Source: Emticicia aquatilis
Lineage (GTDB): Bacteria > Bacteroidota > Bacteroidia > Cytophagales > Spirosomataceae
NCBI RefSeq assembly: GCF_014644295.1
Contig: NZ_BMKK01000014.1
Span: forward strand, 62,001 to 126,000
DNA: 64,000 bases
Reading direction: 5' to 3'
Part shown: piece after piece, positions 35,070 through 42,814 of the stretch
Layout of the letters: each line of letters begins with the position of its first letter
How positions within the stretch are numbered: the first letter of the stretch is position 1
Translations under genes and position numbers: made by a program
The notes under the pieces: generated by a model
Told to the model about the DNA's origin: nothing
Seen by the model: only the letters and a program-made list of their open reading frames with translations
Database searches by the model: none

Positions 35070-36720
35070 AGGTGAAAAATATAATATTGAAGACTTAGAA
35101 GCTCTATTTGATAGCCCTAAGTTTTATATTCAAAAAGGACTTGAAGGTACTATAAATGCAGTAGGTTACTACCATTCTTTTGATAGAAACCAATTAGTTT
35201 ATATGTTGCCTAAAGTTTTCATGAAAAATGAAAAAGAAACTGTTTTTGGTGTTTCCAAAGATGTTCTTTTTGATTTGGAGCTACATTTTTCTTTCAAACA
35301 TAAAGAAGAATACCAGTGGATAAGACAACTTATTGTTTTTTTTTATAATAGTCTGAAAGAATATAAACGAAGAAATTCAGACAATATAATTATTGAAACA
35401 AATCAAAGTTTAGAACTCAATACCAATATAGGTCGAAATGAATATACTTATTTAGACTTACTGTTAACATTCGTAAACTTCTACAAAAAGAATAAAAATA
35501 CAATTTTATTTAAGCATATAGAGTTCAAGTCGAACCAAGCGAAAAAACCTAAATGGGAGAAGACTATCCGAAAATCCTTACCGTTTTTAGATTCATCTAA
35601 TACACCTATTTACTCCCAAATTACCAATAAGAAGAAAATTGTCAATAATGAGGAAGAATTAATTGTTTACTTTTTTTCAATTTTACATCACTTTAATAAA
35701 AATCACCAGTTACAGCTAAAGATAGACTCAAGTTATAATATCGTTGAGGGTACAGTATTTGCAAAACTACAAAAGACTGGACTATCAAAGCTTCGCAAAA
35801 TCAAACATCGTTATTTTTCGGATACTTTAAAGAAAATGTTTCGTCTCTGTGAGATATACTTTCAACAAACAGATACAAGTAGTATAAAAAAGAAAAAAGA
35901 AGAGTTTATATCCGTAAAGAATTATAACATTGTATTTGAAGATATGGTGGATAAATTATTTTCTGATAAATTAGACTCGCCAAAGGATGGTATTTCTTTA
36001 AATGATTTAAAAAACAATAATGATGGGAAAATTATCGACCATATTTATGAAGACCAATCTTTAATAGATACTTCAAATATCTTCTTCATTGGTGACTCTA
36101 AGTATTATAAATCCAACTCCGAGGCGGGTAAACTATCAAAATATAAGCAGTTTACTTATGCTAAAAATGTCATTCAGTTCAACATTGATTTATTAAATAA
36201 AGGAGAAGTATATAAAGAAAACATTCGGTATAGAGACGAAATAACTGAGGGTTATAACCTGACACCTAATTTTTTTATCTACGGCTATATAGAGGATGTT
36301 AATGACTTTGATAATCCAAATTTAACTCAACATACAGAACTACCTATTAAATCTTTTCATTTTGAAGATAGATTATTTGATAGAGATACTCTATTTGTAC
36401 ACCAATACAAAATGAATTTTTTATTTATTTTAAAAGCGTATTCAACTTTTAATCAATATACTATTACCGAATTTAGAGATAAAGCCCAAAGAGATTTTAG
36501 GAGACAATTTATTAATTTCTTTAATGACGCAACCAAATCAAGATTTACAATTTATGAAAAAGAATTAATCAAGGAAGAGGCTGAAAAATTTGTAAATGCT
36601 AACTTTAAAGTTCTAAATGGTAAATGCTTTTATACAAATGATGGTAAATTGTTAATTGCTAAGTATTTTAATGATACAATTCCTTTACAAACAGGTTTTG
36701 AAATTAAAGAATTGATGTAA
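35053..36720 (+). CDS. McrC/LlaJI R2-like nuclease subunit
   Basis: A 555-residue protein that resembles the LlaJI restriction endonuclease/McrC group. The N-terminal part (ISxE-like VGYYHSFDRNQLVYMLPKVF near residues 36-55) and a long helical middle precede a PD-(D/E)XK core: GKIIDHIYEDQSL near 325-337 and FFIGDSKYYKS near 343-353 (Asp, then Asp-Ser-Lys), followed by a helix with QFTYAKN near 363-369. It would cut DNA when bound by the GTPase subunit. It lies last in the operon. The specificity is unknown, and subfamily placement rests on motif and gene-order likeness only. Confidence 0.85.
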   Translation: MRVLIEGEKYNIEDLEALFDSPKFYIQKGLEGTINAVGYYHSFDRNQLVYMLPKVFMKNEKETVFGVSKDVLFDLELHFSFKHKEEYQWIRQLIVFFYNSLKEYKRRNSDNIIIETNQSLELNTNIGRNEYTYLDLLLTFVNFYKKNKNTILFKHIEFKSNQAKKPKWEKTIRKSLPFLDSSNTPIYSQITNKKKIVNNEEELIVYFFSILHHFNKNHQLQLKIDSSYNIVEGTVFAKLQKTGLSKLRKIKHRYFSDTLKKMFRLCEIYFQQTDTSSIKKKKEEFISVKNYNIVFEDMVDKLFSDKLDSPKDGISLNDLKNNNDGKIIDHIYEDQSLIDTSNIFFIGDSKYYKSNSEAGKLSKYKQFTYAKNVIQFNIDLLNKGEVYKENIRYRDEITEGYNLTPNFFIYGYIEDVNDFDNPNLTQHTELPIKSFHFEDRLFDRDTLFVHQYKMNFLFILKAYSTFNQYTITEFRDKAQRDFRRQFINFFNDATKSRFTIYEKELIKEEAEKFVNANFKVLNGKCFYTNDGKLLIAKYFNDTIPLQTGFEIKELM

Positions 36721-36788
36721 TAATAACTTAAAAACTTTCCACTTAGTAACCCAAAAGGCAAACAAAAACATATAACTTGTTGATAATC

Positions 36789-36884
36789 ATGTATTTACAG
36801 TTTTATTTTATATTGAAAACAGAACAAATTAGTAAAAACAAAAAAGGCGAGATAGAAGTAACTACTTATGAAACCAAAGTTTAG
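36789..36884 (+). CDS. Very small ORF (31 residues), doubtful
   Basis: ATG at 36789 to TAG at 36884 reads MYLQFYFILKTEQISKNKKG and then EIEVTTYETKV. The residue mix is protein-like (alternating polar and charged), so it could be a gene fragment or a small protein. Nothing else supports it. Confidence 0.2.
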   Translation: MYLQFYFILKTEQISKNKKGEIEVTTYETKV

Positions 36885-36900
36885 TTTATCATACATTAAA

Positions 36901-37155
36901 TTACAAATAGACGACTTCAAATTTTATATTTTTATTATTTAATTGTCTTTGAGCCGTAGCTGTCCAAATCTTAGTTTTGAATTCTTCATTATCGAATCCT
37001 ACAGAATATTTTATGGCTTTGTTTATATCTTCAGTGATATTACAGCCTGTTAAAGCTTGTTCTTCAGCTATAAATAAATCAAGTCCATCCATTTTTAAAA
37101 CGTATTTAGGTGCTTTATTTGCCTCTTTGCGTAGTTGCGAAATTGTCCTTGTCAT
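36901..37155 (-). CDS. Small hypothetical protein
   Basis: An 84-residue acidic to neutral protein, MTRTISQLRKEANKAPKYVL followed by KMDGLDLFIAEEQALTGCN and ending KFEVVYL. No signal peptide, no membrane helix, no family recognised. The reading frame has a normal ATG preceded by an A/G-rich stretch. It is convergent with the nuclease gene. A toxin or antitoxin role cannot be claimed, since no partner gene lies next to it. Confidence 0.55.
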   Translation of the reverse strand: MTRTISQLRKEANKAPKYVLKMDGLDLFIAEEQALTGCNITEDINKAIKYSVGFDNEEFKTKIWTATAQRQLNNKNIKFEVVYL

Positions 37156-37546
37156 TTTTTTCTTTTGTTATATTAACATAGTTTGATTGTTGAAATTGAT
37201 TTTTTTACAGTTTAGTATCAATCAATAACTTAAATCAATTTGTCTTTGAATTGAATAATTTATTTCTGTTTAAACTAAAAACCGTAAAAGTAAAAACGAA
37301 CGTTTAAACAATTACGAAAATTAGAAGAAAATCACTAAAAAAAGGTAATACACCTTAAAAAATAATAGATTTTAATTGGTTTTCATTAAATCTGTATTTC
37401 TATATCTTCTAAAATAAATTGTTTGCGGGTATTTGTAAAATGATTTGACGTAACTTACTATAAATCAGATATTTACAAGGATTTCATGGTGCAATCGACC
37501 GAAGTGTGCAGCAAATCCCAGTATTACCCAATAATCTTGGAGAAGA
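37156..37546. other. AT-rich intergenic stretch next to the resolvase
   Basis: No convincing gene. It has GTTTAAAC-type short palindromes near 37295-37312 and a small GC-richer patch at 37484-37572 with a 28-codon frame (37486-37572) that overlaps the resolvase stop. The res site of the adjacent resolvase could lie here or at 38168-38280, but no repeat array was resolved. Confidence 0.3.
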
Positions 37547-38167
37547 TTAAAGTAACAAGATGCCGTGCTTAATTGCTATTTTTTTAGCCTTAATAACTGT
37601 TTTATTTGAGCAATCAACAATTTTACATATTTCTCGAATCGTAAACCCTTTTTTTAGATTCTTAATAATTTGTTGAATACTATCTTTTTTCAAAAAATCT
37701 ATTTCCGTTTCTACTGAAAGGGTCGGTCTTCCAAGAATACCACCCTTTTGAACATAAACTTGCCTTCCCACAGTTGTACGCTCTTTGATATTCTCCAACT
37801 CCATTTCATAAAGTGAGGACATTACAGAGCTAATCATTTTCCAAATAGGATTCTTTATTCCATTTGGTCGTGATTGAAGACCAATATTTCTGATATTGAC
37901 GTTTACCCCTTTTTCATCTAACCATTCTAAGGTTTTTATAACATCCCCTGTATTCCTTCCCAAACGACTGAATTCCTCTACATATAGGCTGATATTCACA
38001 TTGCTCTCTTCAATTAATTTAACTAATTCTTTGCCTTTTGGTCGCTCTTTAAATGGAACAGTTCCAGAAACCTTGTCAAACAGTGTAAGGTCGTATTTTT
38101 CTGTATCAATTGAAAATCTATCGCCTGTTTGTTGTGTTGTTGATACTCTATTGTATTTTACTTTCAT
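37547..38167 (-). CDS. Small serine recombinase (resolvase/invertase family)
   Basis: A 206-residue serine recombinase. The N-terminal KYNRVSTTQQTGDRFS gives Tyr5, Arg7 and catalytic Ser9. The second active-site Arg cluster is EEFSRLGRNTGDV near 64-76, then the long E helix (MELENIKERTTVGRQ near 123-137), GRPTLS near 147 and a C-terminal helix-turn-helix (IREICKIVDCSNKTVIKAKK). The length is normal for Tn3-type resolvases. It could resolve co-integrates or dimers of the element. A 3' fragment of a related gene lies at 31315-31421 in the same orientation. Confidence 0.9.
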   Translation of the reverse strand: MKVKYNRVSTTQQTGDRFSIDTEKYDLTLFDKVSGTVPFKERPKGKELVKLIEESNVNISLYVEEFSRLGRNTGDVIKTLEWLDEKGVNVNIRNIGLQSRPNGIKNPIWKMISSVMSSLYEMELENIKERTTVGRQVYVQKGGILGRPTLSVETEIDFLKKDSIQQIIKNLKKGFTIREICKIVDCSNKTVIKAKKIAIKHGILLL

Positions 38168-38287
38168 CTTATTGGTGTATTTTAATTCACAGAATAAAAT
38201 TACAACATTTTGATTGAAATACCTAATTTTTGGGCAACTAAAGACAATTATTTTGTTTCCCTTTTATTCTTGATTTAAAATACATCA

Positions 38288-38605
38288 TTAAAATTGTACC
38301 TTACTCCGAAGAAAGTTGACTTCATCTTTCAGTTCTTCAATTAATCTTTCATAAAGCTCTTTTTCACTACTTGAGTCAGAATTAATAACCATTTGTGTTG
38401 CCACTTTACCACCTGTTTGATTATAATTTTGCTGAATATAAGGTGTTTATGGTTTTCTTGGTACAGCCACATTATTTTGGACTTCAACATCTTCTGATGG
38501 CTCGAATGCAATTATAAGAAATCTATATTTTGAAAATAGCGAAGTAGCAAGATATAGTGACTTTAAAACAGGGGAACGTGCAATTAGATGCGTAAAGTAA
38601 TCACG
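38288..38605 (-). pseudogene. Remnant of a helix-turn-helix (XRE-like) regulator with an in-frame stop
   Basis: One frame stays open from 38605 to a TAA at 38447-38449 and continues for 52 more codons to a TAA at 38288-38290. The distal part ends SSEKELYERLIEELKDEVNF and then LRSKVQF, a short coiled coil like those closing phage-type XRE regulators in Bacteroidota. The proximal part reads FLIIAFEPSEDVEVQNNVAV. No start codon and no DNA-binding domain remain, so the gene is probably truncated and nonsense-mutated. The family guess rests on the C-terminal pattern only. Confidence 0.4.
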
Positions 38606-38650
38606 CTACAACAAATAGTTAAGCATTTATTTTTTTACACAGATGCTTAA

Positions 38651-39274
38651 CTATTTGCCATATAAATCTCCTAAGAAGTAAGGTTTTTGAGTCTTATTGT
38701 TTAATATTTGCTTCATATTAATTTCACCAAGTTTATTGAGTGTTTCAGAGTTAGAATAAATGCTATTTAAGGCATTTGTATAATCGGTGATTAATAATTT
38801 ATCATAATTACCTAAATAATCGAATGAGACGCTTAATAATGGGTCTATTTTTCTAATCCTTGATGTTAAACCAGCTTTAATTAGGACATCCAAATTATCG
38901 TAATTACTATATAATAAAAATTTTAATTTAAAAGTTGGATAACTTTGTTCATTCTCTTGAATAATTGAAACTACTTTCACACCACCAATAAAATATTTGT
39001 TCCAAAAATATCTATTTGCTACCCTACCAATTGAAGCAACTCCGTTTGTTATTTTACGTGAAATTGCTTTGAAGTCTTCAAAGGAAAAAATATGATAATT
39101 AGTACGTAATGGTGTTTTTGCGATAGTTAATTTATAAAAATACTTATCATTAGACCAAGGACTTTGGGTATCTAATTTGCAATAGATTTGGTTAATCAGA
39201 TTAACATTAGAAGATTGAGTTTCATCTAAAATGTTTTTTTTCGATTTACAAGGGGTTTTATTTAACATTTCCAT
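38651..39274 (-). CDS. Hypothetical protein of the integrated element
   Basis: A 207-residue protein with no family recognised. It begins MEMLNKTPCKSKKNILDETQ and has a central mixed segment (KYFYKLTIAKTPLRTNYHIF near 44-63, FKAISRKITNGVASIGRVANRYFW near 68-91). It contains neither a signal peptide nor membrane helices. Its position downstream of the Rep-like gene on the same strand, across a GC-rich hairpin, suggests a replication-linked or maintenance role in the element, which is inference. Codon use (AAA, AAT, TTA) fits the island. Confidence 0.6.
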   Translation of the reverse strand: MEMLNKTPCKSKKNILDETQSSNVNLINQIYCKLDTQSPWSNDKYFYKLTIAKTPLRTNYHIFSFEDFKAISRKITNGVASIGRVANRYFWNKYFIGGVKVVSIIQENEQSYPTFKLKFLLYSNYDNLDVLIKAGLTSRIRKIDPLLSVSFDYLGNYDKLLITDYTNALNSIYSNSETLNKLGEINMKQILNNKTQKPYFLGDLYGK

Positions 39275-39505
39275 TCTTATAAATATTCACAAAAAGCCAA
39301 AAGTTGTGAGTGAGTATATATTTTTTTTGACCTATGGCTAATTTACTTAGGGGAATAATATTTTAATATAATAAAAGGTCTTAAAAGCCTTGAAATACCC
39401 TAAAACACCAAAAAATCCAAAATAGTAACAACCTGATTTTGTTTTAAAAAAAGTGAGTTTTCTTTAAAATTTTGGTAAAATTTTAAAGAAGGAATTGATG
39501 GGTTA

Positions 39506-39546
39506 TATCCCCCCCCTTCCCCTCCTCAGCGGAAGTAGGGGGGATA
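39506..39546. repeat. GC-rich hairpin in AT-rich DNA, possible nick site or single-strand origin
   Basis: TATCCCCCC (39506-39514) pairs with GGGGGGATA (39538-39546). Inside, CTTCC (39516-39520) pairs with GGAAG (39531-39535), leaving the loop CCTCCTCAGC. The structure stands out because both sides are about three-quarters A+T. It lies just past the 3' end of the HUH Rep-like gene; there is no T-run on either strand, so an ordinary terminator is unlikely. Confidence 0.5.
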
Positions 39547-39582
39547 CGTGAAAATAAGGGAGCGAGCGGATAGATACATTAT

Positions 39583-40338
39583 CTATTGTTTATCAAAATT
39601 CCCTTCAAAAAGCCAATAATCAACATTAATTAAATCTTTTTTATTGCTTGAAAATGGTTTTAAATCTTTTACACAATAGCTAATCATTCTATTTTCTTCT
39701 TTTTGCTTTATGGCTTTGGTATGTGAATTACCCAACACCCATTTTTTTTTCAACAAGCCTCTAAAATTTTTAACATTATCTCCTTTCTTGAATAATATAT
39801 GAATGTGGATATTGTTATTTTTTCCTAATTCAAAAACGCCAAAACACCTTTTAAATAATCCATTTTTTAATAAATCATTAATGTACCTATCCGAACTTTT
39901 GATAAAAGCGTTTATCCCTAATCTTTGCGAAGGGTTTATATCAAATACTCTTTCATGGCGTTGTGTTTGATAATTAACATCGTTTTCTACCTTTTTTTCT
40001 TTATTTTTTTCTCTCTTATTTGGGTTTAACGTTCCTGTGAATAAAGTATCATATTCAAATTTGCCAAAAAAAGAGGCTAATGATTCTCTGTACTCAATAT
40101 TACCCTTTTTAGATTTTACTTGATGAATGTTTTTATTGCACTTTAATGATTCTTTATTGCTAATAACAATTCTTTCAATCTCTTTTTCAAGTTCTTTTAT
40201 CCTTTTTCTTCTTCTACACTCTCGCTGATTAATTTTATCGTGAATTCTTTTTGCTTCTTTTCTCTCCTCTTCTGTGTTATATTTTTGAGGTCTCCCTACT
40301 TTATTAGGAGTAGCTACTATTTTATTCTTTTCTCTCAC
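39583..40338 (-). CDS. HUH-type replication initiator-like protein
   Basis: A 251-residue protein with the three motifs of rolling-circle Rep proteins in order: TLFTGTLNP near residues 98-106 (motif 1), the HUH motif IHIHILF at 177-183 (motif 2) and a catalytic-tyrosine motif SYCVKDL near 220-226 (motif 3). The N-terminus has an AT-hook-like GRPQKYNTEEERKEAKR (15-31) and a very basic helix CRRRKRIKELEKEIERI (41-57), likely DNA binding. Such proteins nick the origin and link to the 5' end. No helicase domain is attached. It is divergent from the recombinase operon, and an iteron array lies in front of it. A relaxase role is possible but the protein is short for one. Confidence 0.75.
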   Translation of the reverse strand: MREKNKIVATPNKVGRPQKYNTEEERKEAKRIHDKINQRECRRRKRIKELEKEIERIVISNKESLKCNKNIHQVKSKKGNIEYRESLASFFGKFEYDTLFTGTLNPNKREKNKEKKVENDVNYQTQRHERVFDINPSQRLGINAFIKSSDRYINDLLKNGLFKRCFGVFELGKNNNIHIHILFKKGDNVKNFRGLLKKKWVLGNSHTKAIKQKEENRMISYCVKDLKPFSSNKKDLINVDYWLFEGNFDKQ

Positions 40339-40461
40339 TTTATTAGTATAATTTTTAATGACACTTTTTATGCGTATTGCGTTGAGTCAAGAGCCATTTG
40401 AGAAATTATATTATTTCTATTTTAGATTGTCAAGTGAGAATGCGAAATTATTTGAGAAAAG

Positions 40462-40527
40462 TTTTTAAAATACACTTTTTAAAATACACTTTTTAAAATA
40501 CACTTTTTAAAATACACTTTTTAAAAT
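40462..40527. repeat. Tandem 14-bp iterons, probable replication origin
   Basis: Four exact copies of TTTTTAAAATACAC (40462-40517) and a fifth partial copy (40518-40527). Direct repeats in phase without spacers, next to a Rep-like gene and followed by very AT-rich DNA, fit iterons of a plasmid-type origin. A single related ACACTTTTT lies at 40363-40371 just in front of the Rep start. Confidence 0.8.
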
Positions 40528-40940
40528 CAATTCTCTATCAATAAGTATCATATTTTAGCAAAAACCATCAAAAAAGTAGTAATTTTTATTTTATTGTAGA
40601 TTTTCATTTCAAAAAAATAACACGATTTTCAATGTTAAGAAATTGTTAAATTTTTTATAAATAAGGGTATATAATTGGGCTTAAAATCTCATTTTCAGTT
40701 GGTATTAAATCTATTTTAATTTAATTTATTTTTAAATAACTTATAATCAAATACTTAACATCAAACAACTGTATTTTTCCTCTTAAAACAACGTTTTTTA
40801 AATTATAAATTTATAATTTTTATAATATTTTGTTGTATTTTACCTATTGACTTTAGCCATTTATTCAGCTTACCTTTGCACTACAATCACAGATATTCTG
40901 AAATGATTTGTATAAAAAGTAGTGAAAAAATAAAAATAGA
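40528..40940. other. Very AT-rich intergenic segment beside the iterons
   Basis: No gene seen. The segment is made of long A and T runs, including alternating AAATTATAAATTTATAATTT near 40800-40820, and could be a DNA-unwinding element or promoter region for the recombinase operon. It ends at the ATG of the 66-residue gene. Confidence 0.5.
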
Positions 40941-41141
40941 ATGATTAAAAAAGGCATTGATTTAAAAAAATCAATTCACAAAAAAAATTTAGTAACAGAC
41001 TTTTCAGAAATGGAAAGATTTAAATTAACAGATGCAGAAATAAGAAATATCTACCCCAAAATAAATGATGAAGAGATAGGGTTTCTCAAAGAAATTTTAG
41101 TAGATTTTGCTAAAATGCTCTATAATAACAACAACAATTAA
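40941..41141 (+). CDS. Small protein encoded upstream of the large serine recombinase
   Basis: A 66-residue basic-then-acidic protein: MIKKGIDLKKSIHKKN, then a helical segment MERFKLTDAEIRNIYPKI and LKEILVDFAKMLYNNNNN. No family recognised. It is 11 bases ahead of the large recombinase gene, so the two are very likely co-transcribed. Its size and position fit a recombination directionality factor or regulator, but nothing in the sequence proves this. Confidence 0.6.
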   Translation: MIKKGIDLKKSIHKKNLVTDFSEMERFKLTDAEIRNIYPKINDEEIGFLKEILVDFAKMLYNNNNN

Positions 41142-41152
41142 ATAAATTTAGA

Positions 41153-42814
41153 ATGAATAAAAATAGTAATTTATCAGCTTTTAATAGCTTAATAAAAAGT
41201 AAGGAAAAATCTGTAAAAAAATCTAATAAGGTAGTTATTTATACACGAATTTCAAGTGTTGGTCAAGCGGACAATTTTAGTTTATCAAACCAAGATAAAA
41301 CAATCCGAGACTTTTGCAAAGAGAAAGGTTTTGTAATTATACGAGAGTTTGGAAATATACATGAAAGTGCTAAAAATGATGAAAGTAGAAAAGAATTTAA
41401 CAATATGCTTAAATTTGTTAAAAAGCAAAATGGTGATATTTTTGGTATTGTGGTGTTTGCAATAGATAGATTTTCTCGTAGTGGAGGAAAGGCTATTGAA
41501 ATTTTAGAAGACTTAGTAACAAAAAAAATGATTCATTTAATAGAAGCAAAATCGGGTATTGACTCAACATCCGATAGAGGTTATCTTACAATTTTAGAGG
41601 CTTTGCTTCAAAGTAAAAAAGAAAATGTAACAAAACAGGAGAGGGTTATTCCAGGGATGAGAACTTTTGTATCTCAAGGCAAATGGTTAGGCAAAGTTCC
41701 ACGTGGTTATACTCTTTTTGGACCAAGGGCAACAGAAGAACATCGTTATGCAAAAGTACAAAGAATTGAGGTTAATTCCGATGGAAGACTATTACAAGAA
41801 GCCTTCAAATGGAAGCTATCAGGTAATTATTCAGATACTATGATTCTAAAAGAATTACGAATTAAAGGACTAATTATTCCGAAACAAACAATTAGTAGTA
41901 TATGGAGAAATCCTTTTTATTGTGGGGTTTCAACAAATTCATTACTTGAAAACGAAGAGGCTATTAAAGGAAATTGGGAAGCAATAATATCAATAAGCGA
42001 TTTCTTTAAATTAGAAAAAATTCTTAAAAAAAATAAGAGTGGTTATAAACATAACAAAGTAGATGAATGTAAACCCTTAAATGCCTTTCTAAAATGTCAT
42101 CAATGTGAAAATAAACTAACCAGCTATGAAAATAAGAAGAAAAAGCTTTTTTATTATAAATGTAATTATTGCAAAGGAGTTAGTCTTAATGCTATTACAA
42201 AACCAAAATCAAATAATATTGGTGCAAATGAACTTTTTATAGAATTATTAGATAAATACAAAATCAATCAATCCTTTTCTTTTCTAATTGAGAAACAAAT
42301 GAAAAAAATCTATACAGCTATTAATACAATGGAAGCAAATAAAGAAAAGGATATTAAAAATAAAATAAAGAATCTTGAAAGCGAATTGAACAGTGTACAC
42401 ATTAGATTTGGAAAAAGCCAACTTACAAAAAAAGTGTATGACTTAACAGTACAGTCAATAGAAGAGGAATTATCAGAATTGAATAAGAATTTAAAAAACA
42501 CTAACCCAAAATTATCTAACCAAGAAGATTTAATAAAAAAATCTCTCGAAAGCCTTCAAAATATAGGAAATATATGGGTTTCGAGTACATTTGAAGTGAA
42601 AAAAGCATTACAAAATACACTATTTCCTTCGGGTGTATTCTTTGATAAGAAAAATCACACATATCTAACCAAAGATGTTAACTCTTTTTTACTTGTAAGT
42701 AACTACCTATCAAGCAATTATGAATGCAAAAAAAATGAGACTTTCAATCAAATTGATGAAAAGTCTCATTTAGTAGCGGGAACAGGACTCGAACCTGTGA
42801 CCTTTGGGTTATGA
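41153..42814 (+). CDS. Large serine recombinase (integrase) of the island
   Basis: A 553-residue large serine recombinase. The catalytic domain runs from about residue 26: VVIYTRISSVGQADNFSLSN has the catalytic serine at position 34, and VVFAIDRFSRSGGKAIEILED near 100-120 holds the active-site arginines. A recombinase domain follows (about 185-300, with GKVPRGYTLFGP and IISIWRN-type ending), then a zinc ribbon (CHQCENKLTSY...CNYCKG) near 315-345 and a long coiled coil near 390-470. The last 27 codons are antisense to the tRNA-fMet terminator and gene, giving SHLVAGTGLEPVTFGL, which is not a protein domain. Integration has probably fixed this 3' end. Confidence 0.92.
   Translation: MNKNSNLSAFNSLIKSKEKSVKKSNKVVIYTRISSVGQADNFSLSNQDKTIRDFCKEKGFVIIREFGNIHESAKNDESRKEFNNMLKFVKKQNGDIFGIVVFAIDRFSRSGGKAIEILEDLVTKKMIHLIEAKSGIDSTSDRGYLTILEALLQSKKENVTKQERVIPGMRTFVSQGKWLGKVPRGYTLFGPRATEEHRYAKVQRIEVNSDGRLLQEAFKWKLSGNYSDTMILKELRIKGLIIPKQTISSIWRNPFYCGVSTNSLLENEEAIKGNWEAIISISDFFKLEKILKKNKSGYKHNKVDECKPLNAFLKCHQCENKLTSYENKKKKLFYYKCNYCKGVSLNAITKPKSNNIGANELFIELLDKYKINQSFSFLIEKQMKKIYTAINTMEANKEKDIKNKIKNLESELNSVHIRFGKSQLTKKVYDLTVQSIEEELSELNKNLKNTNPKLSNQEDLIKKSLESLQNIGNIWVSSTFEVKKALQNTLFPSGVFFDKKNHTYLTKDVNSFLLVSNYLSSNYECKKNETFNQIDEKSHLVAGTGLEPVTFGL
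42727..42771 (-). terminator. Intrinsic terminator of tRNA-fMet
   Basis: On the minus strand AAATGAGACTTT (42771-42760) and AAAGTCTCATTT (42744-42733) form a 12-base stem followed by a T run (42735-42727). It lies directly 3' of the tRNA and inside the last codons of the recombinase frame. Confidence 0.85.

Larger units (their letters stand above)
29750..42771. mobile_element. AT-rich genomic island ending at the initiator tRNA gene (left end uncertain)
   Basis: The stretch is visibly richer in A+T than both flanks and carries genes of mobile and defence type: a restriction-modification operon, a resolvase, a HUH Rep-like protein, iterons and a large serine recombinase. The right boundary lies at or just before the tRNA-fMet terminator (42733-42771). 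The left boundary falls somewhere between the FAD oxidoreductase (29707) and the gene at 29972. No direct repeat marking both ends was found, and the contents may be composite: one element at 37.5-42.8 kb and another insertion at 30-37.5 kb. Confidence 0.65.

Noticed and set aside
36901-37155. Toxin-antitoxin unit
   Set aside because: Only one small gene is present, with no overlapping partner and no recognisable toxin fold.
37486-37572. A 28-codon plus-strand frame of higher GC content
   Set aside because: It overlaps the resolvase stop codon, has no homology I recognise and no support for translation.
40462-40527. Possible CRISPR array
   Set aside because: The repeats are 14 bases, in direct tandem without spacers, and no cas genes are present; iterons fit better.
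29707-42774. Direct repeats marking attL and attR of the island
   Set aside because: I compared the left edge (29.7-29.97 kb) with the sequence at the tRNA terminator and saw no convincing shared core; short serine-integrase cores may be too brief to see by eye.
42733-42814. Recombinase C-terminus as a functional domain
   Set aside because: The codons are the antisense of the tRNA and its terminator; the VAGTGLEPVTFGL tail is a well-known by-product of reading through tRNA genes.
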